A stretch of 64,000 bases of DNA from Ktedonobacteraceae bacterium (GCA_035653615.1 DASRBN010000037.1:125736-189735), one strand, 5' to 3'. Positions 27,897 to 37,259 are shown, counted from the stretch's first letter. The notes: generated by a model from the letters alone, not told the origin. Program-made: numbers and translations.

Positions 27897-29591
27897 ATGA
27901 CTCTCAATCCATCCCTCGTGACAATACTAAAGACAAGAAGGAGCATGGTGCCCCTATCGTTCTTGCTGATCCTTACCATCGTCGTTACGGCCTGCGGTGG
28001 CTCGCAATCGCATGGATCACATGTGCAGAGTCCTCTATCGATTGTAGCGAACACGGGCGGCGATTTCACCCGCAACTCCAACCCCTATAATAACAGCCTC
28101 TCTACCTTCTGGTCGCGGGGACTGATCTACGAGACGCTGCTTTTTTTCAACAGCGCGGATAATAGCGTCAAACCATGGCTGGCAAGCGCCTACAAGTATT
28201 CAAGCGATGCCACCAGCGTGACGTTCACCTTGCGGCAGGGAGTGAAATGGTCGGATGGGCAGCCGTTCACGAGCGATGATGTTGTATTTACGCTGAACCT
28301 GCTCAAGAAATATCCGGCCATGGATTACAATGGCATCGATTCATCGATCAAGAGCGTGACCGCGCCAGACGCGAGTACCGTTGTTGTAACGTTTACCTCG
28401 CCCAATGTTCCCATCCTGTGGTACCTGGGTGGGCAGACCTGGATTTTGCCCAAACACACGTGGTCTACCGTCAAGGGTGATCCCAGCCAGTTCGCGGACC
28501 CGAATCCGGTGGGCACGGGGCCATACCTGTTCCATACATTTACGCCGCAGTTGGTGACCCTGGTCAAGAATCCGAATTTCTGGCAGCCGGGCAAGCCGCA
28601 GGTGAACGAACTGGAATTCCCGGCTTTCGATTCCAACGACAGCGCCGAACTGGCGCTGGATCGCGGCACCGTTGATTGGGCCGGCCTCTACATTCCCAAC
28701 ATCCAGCAGACGTACATCAATCGCGACCCGGCGCACAATCATTACTGGTTCCCGCCCAGTGATATCGTGGTGCTGTATTTGAACACGGCGAAATATCCGT
28801 TCAACCTGCTGCCGGTGCGCCAGGCCATCAGTTCGGCGATTGACCGCGAGCAGATATACAAGGTTGGAGAAAATGGCTATGAGCCACCGGCCAGTCCCAC
28901 CGGATTGCTGCTGCCGCAGAGCAAGAAGTTTCTCTCGCCCTCCTATGCCAATATGACGTTCACAGTCGATACCAACAAGTCGATTTCGCTGCTGGAAGGC
29001 GCGGGGTTTACGATGGGTTCCGATGGCATCTTTGCCGATAAGAGCGGCAAGAAGCTGTCTTTTAATATCGATGTTGTGACCGGCTATACGGACTGGATTA
29101 CGACGTGCCAGATCATTGCGAGCGATCTGAAAGCCGTTGGCATCAAGGCCAATGTGAATACCATCTCGTATGATGCCTACTATAATGCCTTGCAGGTGGG
29201 CAACTTCGATATGGGGATTTCCTGGACGAATCCTGGTCCATCGCCATACTTTTTGTACTATGGATTGTTGAGCAGCCAGAATACGGCTCCTTTAGGGCAG
29301 GCCGCCAATTCCAACTGGGAGCGCTGGAAGGATGCCACTACCGACAATATGCTGAATATCCTTGCTACATCGCTCGATTCGGCCATGCAGCAGCAAGCCT
29401 ACGATACGCTACAGCAAATCATGGTGACCGAGCTGCCAAGCATTCCGCTGGTGAATGAGCCATACTGGTACGAATATAGCACGGCGCACTTTACAGGCTG
29501 GCCAGACCAGAAACACCAGTACGCGGAACCCTCACCATATCAATTCCCGGATGGAGAGATCGTGCTTTTGAATCTGCGTCCGGTTGATTGA
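27897..29591 (+). CDS. ABC transporter substrate-binding lipoprotein, family 5 (DppA/OppA-like)
   Basis: 564 residues from the ATG at 27897, with CAGGAGG six bases upstream. A lipobox LTIVVTACGG at about 26-35 marks cleavage before Cys and lipid anchoring on the outer face of the membrane. The SBP family 5 signature is clear in TFTLRQGVKWSDGQPFTSDDVVFTLN and the PVRQAISSAIDRE block. Family 5 receptors bind peptides, but in sugar operons of Chloroflexota, Thermotogae and Archaea many bind oligosaccharides. The context (LacI regulator, GH4 glycosidase, kinase) supports a glycan ligand. Two permease genes follow, after a family C repeat; no ATPase gene is in this cluster. Confidence 0.88.
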   Translation: MTLNPSLVTILKTRRSMVPLSFLLILTIVVTACGGSQSHGSHVQSPLSIVANTGGDFTRNSNPYNNSLSTFWSRGLIYETLLFFNSADNSVKPWLASAYKYSSDATSVTFTLRQGVKWSDGQPFTSDDVVFTLNLLKKYPAMDYNGIDSSIKSVTAPDASTVVVTFTSPNVPILWYLGGQTWILPKHTWSTVKGDPSQFADPNPVGTGPYLFHTFTPQLVTLVKNPNFWQPGKPQVNELEFPAFDSNDSAELALDRGTVDWAGLYIPNIQQTYINRDPAHNHYWFPPSDIVVLYLNTAKYPFNLLPVRQAISSAIDREQIYKVGENGYEPPASPTGLLLPQSKKFLSPSYANMTFTVDTNKSISLLEGAGFTMGSDGIFADKSGKKLSFNIDVVTGYTDWITTCQIIASDLKAVGIKANVNTISYDAYYNALQVGNFDMGISWTNPGPSPYFLYYGLLSSQNTAPLGQAANSNWERWKDATTDNMLNILATSLDSAMQQQAYDTLQQIMVTELPSIPLVNEPYWYEYSTAHFTGWPDQKHQYAEPSPYQFPDGEIVLLNLRPVD

Positions 29592-29628
29592 TTGTTGTTT
29601 CTCTGACCATCCTGGTGAGGACGTGCTG

Positions 29629-29857
29629 ATGAATTTTACCTTTCAAAATCGGTCATTTGAGCCGCCCAGGCCGTGTCATTCTGAGGGCAGCGAAGAATCT
29701 GGGTACGGCGAGGTGCAGATTCTTCGCTGCCCTCAGAATGACATGCATCATCGATGTCTCCCGATTTTCGAGAAGCCTTTACGCTAGTGCATGAAGTTGG
29801 GAATCTCAGAATGACATGCATCATCGATGTCTCCCGATTTTGCCCGGTAAAATTCAT
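29629..29857. repeat. Family C MITE-like element, copy C3, with an internal duplication
   Basis: It begins ATGAATTTTACC.. with CAAAATCGG and ends with the inverted CCGATTTTGCCCGGTAAAAT at about 29834-29857. The centre holds GTCATTCTGAGGGCAGCGAA paired with its complement, then a second partial copy of the right side (GAATGACATGCATCATCGAT twice). It separates the binding-protein gene from the permease gene inside what should be one operon, so it may lower downstream expression. It accounts for most of the 334-base gap. Confidence 0.78.
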
Positions 29858-29925
29858 CAAGATGGGCGGGTCTTCCTCAATTCGGTTGACAACAATTATC
29901 AGGGACATTTTAGAAAGGTAGTCAC

Positions 29926-30912
29926 ATGCGACACCTGCTGCGGCGTATCGGCTTTTATCTGGTAGCGTTGTGGGCTTCGGCCACGCTGAACTTTATTATT
30001 CCGCGCCTGGCGCCCGGCAATCCTGCCGAGACCTTGATGGCGCGGCTGCGAGGAAGAGTTTCTCCCCAGGCGCAACACGCGTTGGAAATTGCCTTCGGTA
30101 TTAATCATGACCCATTGTGGTCGCAATATTTCCAATACCTCAATAACCTCTTGCATGGGAACCTGGGAGTGTCGATCACCTATTTTCCCACGCCCGTAGC
30201 GGTGGTAATCAGCCAGGAAATACCCTGGACGCTGATGCTGGTGGGCATTTCGCTGGTCATCAGCTTTGTAATCGGATCGCTGATTGGCGTTCTCGTAGCC
30301 TGGCGGCGCAATTCGGGCCTGGATAGCGTACTTTCCCCGCTGTTTACCTTTCTCTCGGCCATACCCTATTTCTGGCTGGCCCTGATTTTGCTGTACCTGC
30401 TTGGCTATGTGCTGAACTGGTTTCCCATCAATGGTGGATACGACACAGGCTCGACCGTTCCGGCGTGGAGTCCCGATTTTATCTCCAGCGCCATTCAACA
30501 TGGATTCCTGCCCGCATTCACCATCGTCATCAGTTCGATTGCCGGGTGGCTGCTCGGTATGCGCAATACGATGATCACCACGCTTGCCGAAGATTATGTG
30601 ATGATGGCTGAAGCGAAGGGACTTTCGCAGCGGCGAATTATGATGATGTACGCGGCGCGCAATGCTATCCTGCCCAATATTACGAGCTTCGCGCTCTCAC
30701 TTGGCTTTGTAGTGAGTGGCGCGCTTTTGACCGAAATCGTTTTCTCGTATCCTGGGGTTGGTTACGCGCTCTACCAGGCCGCCGAGAATCTTGATTACGC
30801 CTTGTTGCAGGGCCTCTTTCTGATCATTTCTATCGCGGTGCTGGGCGCGAATTTCCTGGCCGATCTGCTCTATGTCGTGCTTGATCCGCGGGTACGCCTG
30901 GGAAGTTCATAG
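29926..30912 (+). CDS. ABC transporter permease, DppB-like
   Basis: 328 residues; AAAGG precedes the ATG by seven bases. Six membrane spans. N-terminal signature RLAPGNPAETLM (the family's PGDP-like loop) and the ATPase-docking EAA loop EDYVMMAEAKGLSQRRIMMMYAARNAILPN, followed by GALLTEIVFSYPGVGYALYQAA. It forms the transport channel with the DppC-like partner encoded 17 bases downstream. Cytoplasmic ATPase subunits must come from elsewhere in the genome, since no Walker-type ABC ATPase lies in the window. Confidence 0.9.
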   Translation: MRHLLRRIGFYLVALWASATLNFIIPRLAPGNPAETLMARLRGRVSPQAQHALEIAFGINHDPLWSQYFQYLNNLLHGNLGVSITYFPTPVAVVISQEIPWTLMLVGISLVISFVIGSLIGVLVAWRRNSGLDSVLSPLFTFLSAIPYFWLALILLYLLGYVLNWFPINGGYDTGSTVPAWSPDFISSAIQHGFLPAFTIVISSIAGWLLGMRNTMITTLAEDYVMMAEAKGLSQRRIMMMYAARNAILPNITSFALSLGFVVSGALLTEIVFSYPGVGYALYQAAENLDYALLQGLFLIISIAVLGANFLADLLYVVLDPRVRLGSS

Positions 30913-30929
30913 AAGGAGAGATAAATACA

Positions 30930-31874
30930 GTGAGCATTCAGACGCAAGAGGTGAGCATACCGCCTTCTCCGGAAGTGAATGTTTTTTCCTCACAGGTACA
31001 TGCCCTGCGCGATTTGTGGCGCTTAATTACGATGAACCGCAAGGTGGCTTTCGGGCTGGGGATCATCATATTCTTTGTGCTGGTCGCTATTTTCGGGCCG
31101 ATTATTTTTCGGCAGGACCCCAACGCTTTCAGCGCCGATATCCTCTCTCCGCCCTCGGCAAAGCACTGGCTGGGCACGACGCAAACGGGCCAGGATGTGT
31201 TCTTGCAAGTCGTAGTGGGAACGCGAGTCTCGCTGATCCTCGGATTTGCCACCGGCATCATTGCCACCATCATTTCCGTAGTTGTAGGTCTTGCGGGTGG
31301 TTATTTCGGCGGCTGGATTGACGATGTCCTCTCGCTGTTTACAAATATTTTCCTGGTGCTGCCCGGGCTGCCGCTGGCAATTGTGCTGGCCGCATTTTCA
31401 CCCCAAAAAGGCCCGCTTACGATAGGATTCGTCACGGTCATCACGGGCTGGTCGTGGGGCGCGCGGGTGCTGCGCTCGCAGACGCTTTCGATGCGCAGCC
31501 GCGATTTTGTGGAGGCTGCGAAGGCCGGCGGCGAGTCATCGATGCGCATCATCTTTTTTGAAATTCTGCCCAACGAAATCGCGATTGTAGCGGCTGAACT
31601 TCTGGGCACCATCATCTATGCCATCCTCGCGGAAACCGGGCTGGAATACCTGGGCCTGGGAGATGTCACTACCGTTAGCTGGGGGACGATGTTCTACTGG
31701 GCGGGCAATAACGACGCTATTCTGCTGGGCGCGTGGTGGTGGATCATTCCGCCGGGTCTGTGCATTGCAGTACTGGGAGCCGGGCTGGCCTTTATTAATT
31801 TCGGTATCGACGAAATCGCCAATCCGCGTCTGCGTAAAGAACCCAAAGCAAAAAAGTTGAAAAAACGCCCGTAG
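30930..31874 (+). CDS. ABC transporter permease, DppC-like
   Basis: 314 residues from a GTG start with AGAAGGAGAG upstream. An N-terminal OppC-type leader (LWRLITMNRKVAFGLGII) and HWLGTTQTGQDVF precede six spans. The EAA loop is SRDFVEAAKAGGESSMRIIFFEILPNE, followed by IIYAILAETGLEYLGLGD, all typical of family members. Pairs with the DppB-like permease. Its last codons and the TAG stop overlap a family A repeat (copy A3), giving the Lys-rich KKLKKRP tail. The downstream GH4 gene begins 68 bases further on. Confidence 0.9.
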   Translation: MSIQTQEVSIPPSPEVNVFSSQVHALRDLWRLITMNRKVAFGLGIIIFFVLVAIFGPIIFRQDPNAFSADILSPPSAKHWLGTTQTGQDVFLQVVVGTRVSLILGFATGIIATIISVVVGLAGGYFGGWIDDVLSLFTNIFLVLPGLPLAIVLAAFSPQKGPLTIGFVTVITGWSWGARVLRSQTLSMRSRDFVEAAKAGGESSMRIIFFEILPNEIAIVAAELLGTIIYAILAETGLEYLGLGDVTTVSWGTMFYWAGNNDAILLGAWWWIIPPGLCIAVLGAGLAFINFGIDEIANPRLRKEPKAKKLKKRP

Positions 31875-31917
31875 GCCCCAATTGATTGCGGGCACCGCCG
31901 ATTCATCGGCCACAATT
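31868..31917. repeat. Family A element overlapping the dppC-type stop, copy A3
   Basis: CCCGTAGGCCCCAATTGATT followed by GCGGGCACCGCCGATTCATC GGCC aligns with the reversed core of A1 and A5 (CCGTAGGGGCC..). The TAG within CCGTAGG is the stop codon of the permease gene. Confidence 0.65.
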
Positions 31918-31942
31918 GAAAAAGAAAGGCTAAAAACAATCT

Positions 31943-33241
31943 ATGGCACGCATAAAACTTGCCTACATTGGCGGCGGCAGCACGCGCGCCGCCGGTACCA
32001 TGGCTTCATTTGTGCAGCAGGGAGAGAATTTCAATGGCTCCGAAGTCGTGCTGATCGACCTGGATGAGGAGCGCCTGGAGATTGTACGGACCATCGCGCA
32101 AAAGATGGCACGCGCCAGGGGCCTGGACCTGACCTTTACCACAACAACGAACAGGCGCGCAGGATTGCAGGGATGCGACGCAGTGTTGACCAGTTTCCGC
32201 CCGGGTGGATTCGAGGCACGCTACCTTGACGAAAGCATTCCACTGAAATATGGTGTGATCGGGCAGGAAACGCAGGGGCCTGGCGGCTTCTTCATGGCGC
32301 TGCGAGCGATTCACGTCATGAAGAGCATCATCAAAGACATGGAGGAGGTGTGTCCCAACGCGCGATTATTCAACTACACCAATCCCATCAATATCGTTTC
32401 GGAGGCTGTGACGCATCATACCACTATTTCAACCATTTCATTGTGCGAGGGACCGATTAACGGCAACCGCGATTTTGTGGAAATGGCCGGTCTTGACCCT
32501 GATAAGCTAGACGCCGTATCAATCGGATTGAATCATGGTTCCTGGACGATACGCCATTTGTACGACGGGCAGGATTTCATGCCCATATTGCGCGATGCCC
32601 TTGAGGAGATGTTGCGCAATCCAGAAATACCGCGCGAAGAACTGCGCCTGGCAGTGCTTGCCTGTATGATGGATTCATTGCCGAGCCATTATTTCCAGTA
32701 CTACTACTTCAAAGACGAGATTCTGGCGGAATTGCAGGCCAGGCCGACCACGCGGGCGCAGGATATTATGGCCGGCGTGCCGGACTACTGGGCGCACTAT
32801 CGCGAGCAGGCCGCGCAGGATGTGCCCGAACTGAACCCGGCTCGCTCGCGGGGAGGCCTCAACGAACTGGAACTGGCGATTGATGTGATGGATGCCATTT
32901 ATAATGACCGCAAGGAGGTCTGGTATGTAAACGTACCCAACCGGGGCGCACTGGCGGACTTCCCCGATGACCTGGTGGTCGAGATGGTGGCATACGTGGA
33001 CCGCAACGGTGTCACGCCCCTGGTGCAGGGTCACATGCCGCGCCACGTGGTCGGGCTGGTAAAGATGCTGGGCGAATACCAGGCGTTGGCGGCGGAGGCG
33101 GCATGGAGCGGCACGCGCAGGGATGCCATCCGCGCCCTGGCAAGCAACCCGCTCATCTTCTCGCTGCACAAAGCAGAAGCGATTTACGACGCAATGGCTG
33201 CCGCGCACCGGCAATATTTGCCTGAGCGGTTGTTACATTAG
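31943..33241 (+). CDS. Glycoside hydrolase family 4, NAD- and metal-dependent
   Basis: 432 residues; AAAGG upstream of the ATG. The N-terminal Rossmann motif is IGGGSTRAAG at about 7-16. GH4 hallmarks follow: GPGGFFMALRAI, the substrate loop LFNYTNPINIVSEAV, the metal-binding Cys in SLCEGPINGN, and the metal His in IGLNHGSW. GH4 enzymes cleave alpha- or beta-glycosides, with or without a 6-phosphate, by oxidation at C3. The Asn-Tyr-Thr-Asn-Pro motif is compatible with several subgroups, so the sugar cannot be fixed. It sits between an ABC importer and a BadF-type sugar kinase, so it likely acts in the cytosol on imported glycosides. Confidence 0.9.
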   Translation: MARIKLAYIGGGSTRAAGTMASFVQQGENFNGSEVVLIDLDEERLEIVRTIAQKMARARGLDLTFTTTTNRRAGLQGCDAVLTSFRPGGFEARYLDESIPLKYGVIGQETQGPGGFFMALRAIHVMKSIIKDMEEVCPNARLFNYTNPINIVSEAVTHHTTISTISLCEGPINGNRDFVEMAGLDPDKLDAVSIGLNHGSWTIRHLYDGQDFMPILRDALEEMLRNPEIPREELRLAVLACMMDSLPSHYFQYYYFKDEILAELQARPTTRAQDIMAGVPDYWAHYREQAAQDVPELNPARSRGGLNELELAIDVMDAIYNDRKEVWYVNVPNRGALADFPDDLVVEMVAYVDRNGVTPLVQGHMPRHVVGLVKMLGEYQALAAEAAWSGTRRDAIRALASNPLIFSLHKAEAIYDAMAAAHRQYLPERLLH

Positions 33242-33251
33242 GAGATCACGC

Positions 33252-34298
33252 ATGGATTATGTCTTAGCCGTCGACGGGGGGAATACGAAAACTATCGCAT
33301 TGGTCGCGGCTCTTGATGGAACTATTCTGGGAGCGGGGCGGGGAGGCTGTGCCGATATCTACAACGCCGCTGTAGGAAGCGATTGGTCCGATAGCGCCTC
33401 GGCTGCTATGGCGAATGTTGAATACGCAGTGACGAGCGCGCTGCAGGAGGCGCAGGTGAAAGCATCTGACCTGCTGACGGCCGTGTATAGCATGGCCGGT
33501 GCCGATTGGCCAGAAGATTTTGTCTATATTCGCGCGGCCATGCAGGAGCGTGGATTTGGTCGCACGATCCTGGTGCAGAACGACGCGCTGGGCGCTTTGC
33601 AGGCGGTCTCACCCGACGCCACCGGCGTGTCGGTTGTGTGCGGAACGGGAGCCGGAACGGGAGCGCGTTCGGCTGATGGGCGCGTATGGCATTCCAGTAT
33701 GTGGCAAAACCAGGTTCAGGGCAGTTCCATGCTGGCTCACAAGGCGCTCGATGCCCTCTATCGTTCAGAACTTGGTATCGAGCCACCAACAACACTGAAA
33801 CCGCGCTTCCTCGAATTTTTCGGTCTCAACACGGTCGAGGAAATGCTGCACCTGTTTACGAGTCGCGAAAAACGGGCGCCAGATCGTGTTGATCGGCTAA
33901 CGCCAATTCTGCTTGATGAGGCGCAGGCCGGTGATATCATCGCCACGCAGGTGGTGCGCGAACATGGCCTCGCGCTTGGCGATTTCGCGCAGGCCGGGGC
34001 GCGTAAAGTAGGCATAGAAGGGACGCCATTCACGCTCGTCCTGGCCGGAGGCGTACTGCGCCATCCCTCAACGATTCTGGCCGACGCCATTATTGAGCGC
34101 GTGCGCACGACTTCACCTGATGTAAAGCCTGTGCGCAGTCGCTTTGAGCCGATTATCGGCGTCCTGTTCACGGCATTAGAGGCGGCACAGGTCGCCATCG
34201 ATGATAAAGTGCTGGAGAGGCTGGTGCCAACTATCCCCGACCCGGCACTCTTTGTAACGCGGCATGATTTCCCGGCGTTTGAGGCCGGGAACGTGTGA
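33252..34298 (+). CDS. BadF/BcrA-type ATPase, N-acetylglucosamine-kinase-like
   Basis: 348 residues from the ATG at 33252, with AGGAG nine bases upstream overlapping the GH4 stop; a longer frame from 33123 lies inside the GH4 gene. The ASKHA fold is evident: phosphate-1 loop AVDGGNTKTIALVA at the start, phosphate-2 region VVCGTGAGTGA at about 130, and adenosine loop LVLAGGVLRHP near 277. This family includes NAGK, MurK and glucosamine kinases. Coupling to GH4 and a LacI regulator favours phosphorylation of a released amino sugar or hexose. It ends the operon; the next gene is on the other strand. Confidence 0.85.
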   Translation: MDYVLAVDGGNTKTIALVAALDGTILGAGRGGCADIYNAAVGSDWSDSASAAMANVEYAVTSALQEAQVKASDLLTAVYSMAGADWPEDFVYIRAAMQERGFGRTILVQNDALGALQAVSPDATGVSVVCGTGAGTGARSADGRVWHSSMWQNQVQGSSMLAHKALDALYRSELGIEPPTTLKPRFLEFFGLNTVEEMLHLFTSREKRAPDRVDRLTPILLDEAQAGDIIATQVVREHGLALGDFAQAGARKVGIEGTPFTLVLAGGVLRHPSTILADAIIERVRTTSPDVKPVRSRFEPIIGVLFTALEAAQVAIDDKVLERLVPTIPDPALFVTRHDFPAFEAGNV

Positions 34299-34315
34299 AA
34301 TATCGTTATATCCGG

Positions 34316-34744
34316 TCAGCCAATCTTATAGGTTACCAGCCCTTTGGCGACCGGATTCCCCGATGCACTCTTGACCTCGACATCCAGGTAGACCAGGTTG
34401 CGCCCGCGTCGCAATACTGAGGCAGTTGCCTGCAGGTCTTCTCGCTCAGCCGCCGCGAGATAGGCTACCGTTAGATTAACAGTAGTGCCGCGAAGCTTCG
34501 CCGGAATCTCGGCATCCGACCACGCTGCCACCATGGCCGCGGTATCGATGAGCGAGGCAATCACTCCGCCATGTACGACTGTTCCGATAGTCACAAGCGA
34601 ATCCGCGAACGGCAGGAATACGGTAGCCCGGCCAGGCTCGATTGAGGTAAGTTGCATTCCCAGGTGCTTCACGTATGGCGAAGTGGGGAAAAACTGGCGA
34701 ATAAAGTCCGCGCCGGAGCGCGGCGACTCCATCGAAGTACTCAT
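34316..34744 (-). CDS. PaaI-type hotdog thioesterase
   Basis: 142 residues; AAAGGAG lies six bases before the ATG at 34744 (an earlier ATG at 34750 abuts the site). A hotdog-fold core is visible in ATVFLPFADSLVTIGTVVHGGVIASLIDTAAMVAAWS, with the Gly-Gly-x-x-x-x-x-x-Asp motif HGGVIASLIDTA that carries the catalytic Asp in PaaI/YbgC-like 4HBT enzymes. Likely hydrolyses acyl-CoA thioesters in the cytosol. Stand-alone; the family A-free gap before the sialidase gene holds a promoter on the other strand. Confidence 0.85.
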   Translation of the reverse strand: MSTSMESPRSGADFIRQFFPTSPYVKHLGMQLTSIEPGRATVFLPFADSLVTIGTVVHGGVIASLIDTAAMVAAWSDAEIPAKLRGTTVNLTVAYLAAAEREDLQATASVLRRGRNLVYLDVEVKSASGNPVAKGLVTYKIG

Positions 34745-34835
34745 TTTCATCTCCTTTTATCCAATACACTACATTCTGGTCGGTCTTTTCCTAAATTATG
34801 CAGGAAAAACCGGTTAAAATATAGCCTGTATTCCC

Positions 34836-34864
34836 TTGCTACTGAGCAAGCGTGGTAATATTAT
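34836..34864 (+). promoter_or_regulatory. Promoter for the sialidase-like gene
   Basis: TTGCTA, 17 bases, TATTAT, predicted start near 34871, some 77 bases before the ATG. The -35 lies in an inverted repeat CTTGCT-act-GAGCAAG-like that could bind a regulator. Confidence 0.5.
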
Positions 34865-34947
34865 ATAGTAGCAATCCGCGCGTCTCCTCTTCTCTGGATT
34901 GCTGGGGGAAATATGCTTGTCATGTAAAAGAAAGGGCAAGGTAACAT

Positions 34948-36381
34948 ATGGCAGTCTTATCTCGCTTTCGATGGTCTATTCGCCTGGCAACAATCCTTAC
35001 TTTGATGGCCCTCATTCCATCGCTCGCGTTCGCTGCCTCAGCGAATGCTTCATCAAGCCCACAACATGAGAGCCTGGTACAGATGAGCAGCGACCCGTTC
35101 ACGAACAGCAACAGCCAGCACGCGACTGAGGTCGAACCCGATGTCTATTCCTACGGGCAGACGGTGGTCGCGACTTTCCAGCAGGGGCGTTTTAGTACCG
35201 GCGGCGCCTCGGATAATGGCTGGGCCACCTCACATGATGGGGGCAAGACCTGGGTGCATGGCTCGCTCCCCGATCTCACTATCTACTCGGGTGGCAAGGC
35301 GTATCACCGCGCCAGCGATCCTGTGGTCGTCTACGACGCCAGACACAAGACCTGGATCATCTCCAGCTATATCTTCGACGAAATTGCCAACCCCAACGCG
35401 GTCGCCGTCAGCCTCTCCAAAGATGATGGATTGACCTGGAGCAAGCCTGTCATCATCGTGCAAAATTCGACGGGCATATTTTTCGATAAAGATTGGATCA
35501 CCTGCGATAACACACCGAGCAGTCCCTACTACGGGCATTGTTACGATCAATGGGACACCTTCATCAATAACAAGCAATACAACCTTATCCAGGTGAGTAC
35601 CTCTACGGATGGAGGATTAACCTGGAGCAAGCCGGCAACTACCGCCGATAAGGCCAACGGCACGGGCGGCCAACCCGTGGTTCAGCCGGATGGCAGAGTC
35701 ATCATCCCCATTTTAGGGGAAACACCAAAAATCTACTATGTGGCTTCCTTCATCTCCACCAATGGAGGCAAGAGCTGGAGCAAGCTGATCAAAGTTTCGT
35801 TCCAGAAAGTGCTGCCCGAAGAGCCAAGGATGCGCACCAACTATGGCGACCCCACCGCGGCTATCGATAGTTCCGGCAAAGTCTACCTCATCTGGAACGA
35901 TTGCCGCTTCGAAAAAGGGTGTACCGCCAATGACCTGGTCATGACCACCTCGACCGATGGTCTGACGTGGACGCCCGTCGCGCGCATCCCCATCGACCCT
36001 ATCGGTAGCGGAGTCGATCACTTCAATCCGGCCATAGCAGCGAGAACATTCAACGGCAGCACGCACCTGGCGCTGACCTATTATTACTTCCCGGATACCA
36101 ACTGCTCCGTCTCCACCTGCAAACTTGATGTTGGCTTTATCTCATCAACCGATGGCGGCAAGACGTGGCAAAATAAAGAGCAGCTGGCAGGTCCAATGAA
36201 GCTTGACTGGCTGGCAAAGACCACGCGCGGCTATTTCGCTGGCGATTACATCGGAACAACAATATTGCCCGATGATGATGCCCTTCCCGTGATCGAAGTT
36301 GCCACGCCGCCGAGCGGTGGCCTTCTCCACGAGGCCACCTACACGACACCAGAAGATGCGCTGTCGTTGTCTGGAGTGTAA
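34948..36381 (+). CDS. Secreted BNR-repeat sialidase-like protein
   Basis: 477 residues with a signal peptide ending SLAFAASANA at about 35. At least five Asp-box (BNR) motifs follow: SHDGGKTWVH, SKDDGLTWS, STDGGLTWS, STNGGKSWS, STDGLTWTP and STDGGKTWQ, indicating a six-bladed beta-propeller of the exo-sialidase superfamily. The Arg triad of true sialidases is not clearly seen, so another glycosidase or binding role is possible. It is exported and probably acts on extracellular glycans. Own promoter upstream; repeats of families A and C fill the following gap. Confidence 0.82.
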   Translation: MAVLSRFRWSIRLATILTLMALIPSLAFAASANASSSPQHESLVQMSSDPFTNSNSQHATEVEPDVYSYGQTVVATFQQGRFSTGGASDNGWATSHDGGKTWVHGSLPDLTIYSGGKAYHRASDPVVVYDARHKTWIISSYIFDEIANPNAVAVSLSKDDGLTWSKPVIIVQNSTGIFFDKDWITCDNTPSSPYYGHCYDQWDTFINNKQYNLIQVSTSTDGGLTWSKPATTADKANGTGGQPVVQPDGRVIIPILGETPKIYYVASFISTNGGKSWSKLIKVSFQKVLPEEPRMRTNYGDPTAAIDSSGKVYLIWNDCRFEKGCTANDLVMTTSTDGLTWTPVARIPIDPIGSGVDHFNPAIAARTFNGSTHLALTYYYFPDTNCSVSTCKLDVGFISSTDGGKTWQNKEQLAGPMKLDWLAKTTRGYFAGDYIGTTILPDDDALPVIEVATPPSGGLLHEATYTTPEDALSLSGV

Positions 36382-36422
36382 TTTGCGGGATTAACAAACG
36401 TATTGGACAAGCATGTGGGGTC

Positions 36423-36500
36423 GATAATGGATTTTGACAAAATAGTCCAACAATGGACGCGAGGCCGATCAATCGGCCCCTACGTGGCTTCGCCGCGGGG
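36423..36500. repeat. Family A element, copy A4
   Basis: Left end GATAATGGATTTTGACAAAA, as in the inverted right end of A1, then TAGTCCAACAATGGACGC and the palindrome GGCCGATCAATCGGCC. The right part is degenerate. With C4 it makes up the whole 329-base gap 36382-36710, in which no other feature is seen. Confidence 0.7.
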
Positions 36501-36544
36501 CCGATGTTGGATTTTTATCAATCGGTCATCCGACTCGGCCTTAT

Positions 36545-36685
36545 CATGTCATGCTGAGCGAAAGAAGCCGGAGCCCTGAGCGGAGCGAATGGGGAAGAAT
36601 CTCGGTCTTCCGGGGCCAGATTCTTCGCTCCGCTCAGAATGACATGACTTATTGATGCTTACCGATTTTGATCGTGAAAGTTCAT
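36545..36685. repeat. Family C MITE-like element, copy C4
   Basis: Centre ATGTCATGCTGAGCGAAAGA paired with TTCTTCGCTCCGCTCAGAAT. The right TIR at 36658-36685 (CTTACCGATTTTGATCGTGA onward) matches the inverted left TIR of C2 at 26 of 28 bases. It lies just before the 3' end of the DUF1697 gene. Confidence 0.75.
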
Positions 36686-36710
36686 AAACGCCCCTTGCGG
36701 ATTCGCCGCG

Positions 36711-37247
36711 TTACATCATTTTCTGCAATTGGAGTACGGTATTCCAGTTTCGGGCTGTGCCGCTGGTCTTCAGCTTTTTCTCTAGCAAGGTGTTGGTCAG
36801 TTTTGAACGTCCCTGGCCGTTGGGATAATAGATATATAGCTCCTGTCCGATTAAGTAGTACTCTTCGGGGCCTGTATACGCTTGTCGCAGGTCTTCCAGG
36901 GCAGAGCTTTCGGGGCGAGATGACAGAAACAGCACGACCGTCCATTTCGATTCTTTCTCCGGCTGATCGTGAAAGGGATTGTTTATGATAATCTCACTTA
37001 GCTCAGTAGCAGATCGAACCATGACTCTGGCCCGAAAGCCGAATCGCTGGGCAAAGCTTTCCTCAATTTGGGCGGCAAGTTGGGCCAGGTCGATATCTTC
37101 TCCGCTGAATGCGACGTTTCCGCTCTGGATGTAGGTGGCCACATCTCGCAGGCCCAGCGATTCGTGCAGGGCTTTGAGTTCATCCATGCGTACCGGATGG
37201 TTGCCACCGACGTTGATACCGCGGAAGAGTGATACAAACCTGGCCAT
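36711..37247 (-). CDS. DUF1697 family protein
   Basis: 178 residues from the ATG at 37247, with AAGGGAG six bases upstream; the ATG two codons earlier is too close to that site. The N-terminal signature ARFVSLFRGINVGGNHPVRMDELK and VATYIQSGNVAF are hallmarks of DUF1697, a small cytosolic alpha/beta family found across bacteria, with a Ferredoxin-like fold and unknown function. The C-terminal TARNWNTVLQLQKM is also characteristic. It lies 12 bases downstream of htpG on the same strand, so it may be co-transcribed with that chaperone gene. Confidence 0.88.
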   Translation of the reverse strand: MARFVSLFRGINVGGNHPVRMDELKALHESLGLRDVATYIQSGNVAFSGEDIDLAQLAAQIEESFAQRFGFRARVMVRSATELSEIIINNPFHDQPEKESKWTVVLFLSSRPESSALEDLRQAYTGPEEYYLIGQELYIYYPNGQGRSKLTNTLLEKKLKTSGTARNWNTVLQLQKMM

Positions 37248-37259
37248 GTACATACTCCC

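Noticed and set aside
29584-29908. Short frames with CHSEGSEES-type sequences on both strands
   Set aside because: They are translations of the family C hairpin, not proteins; no ribosome sites or conserved extension.
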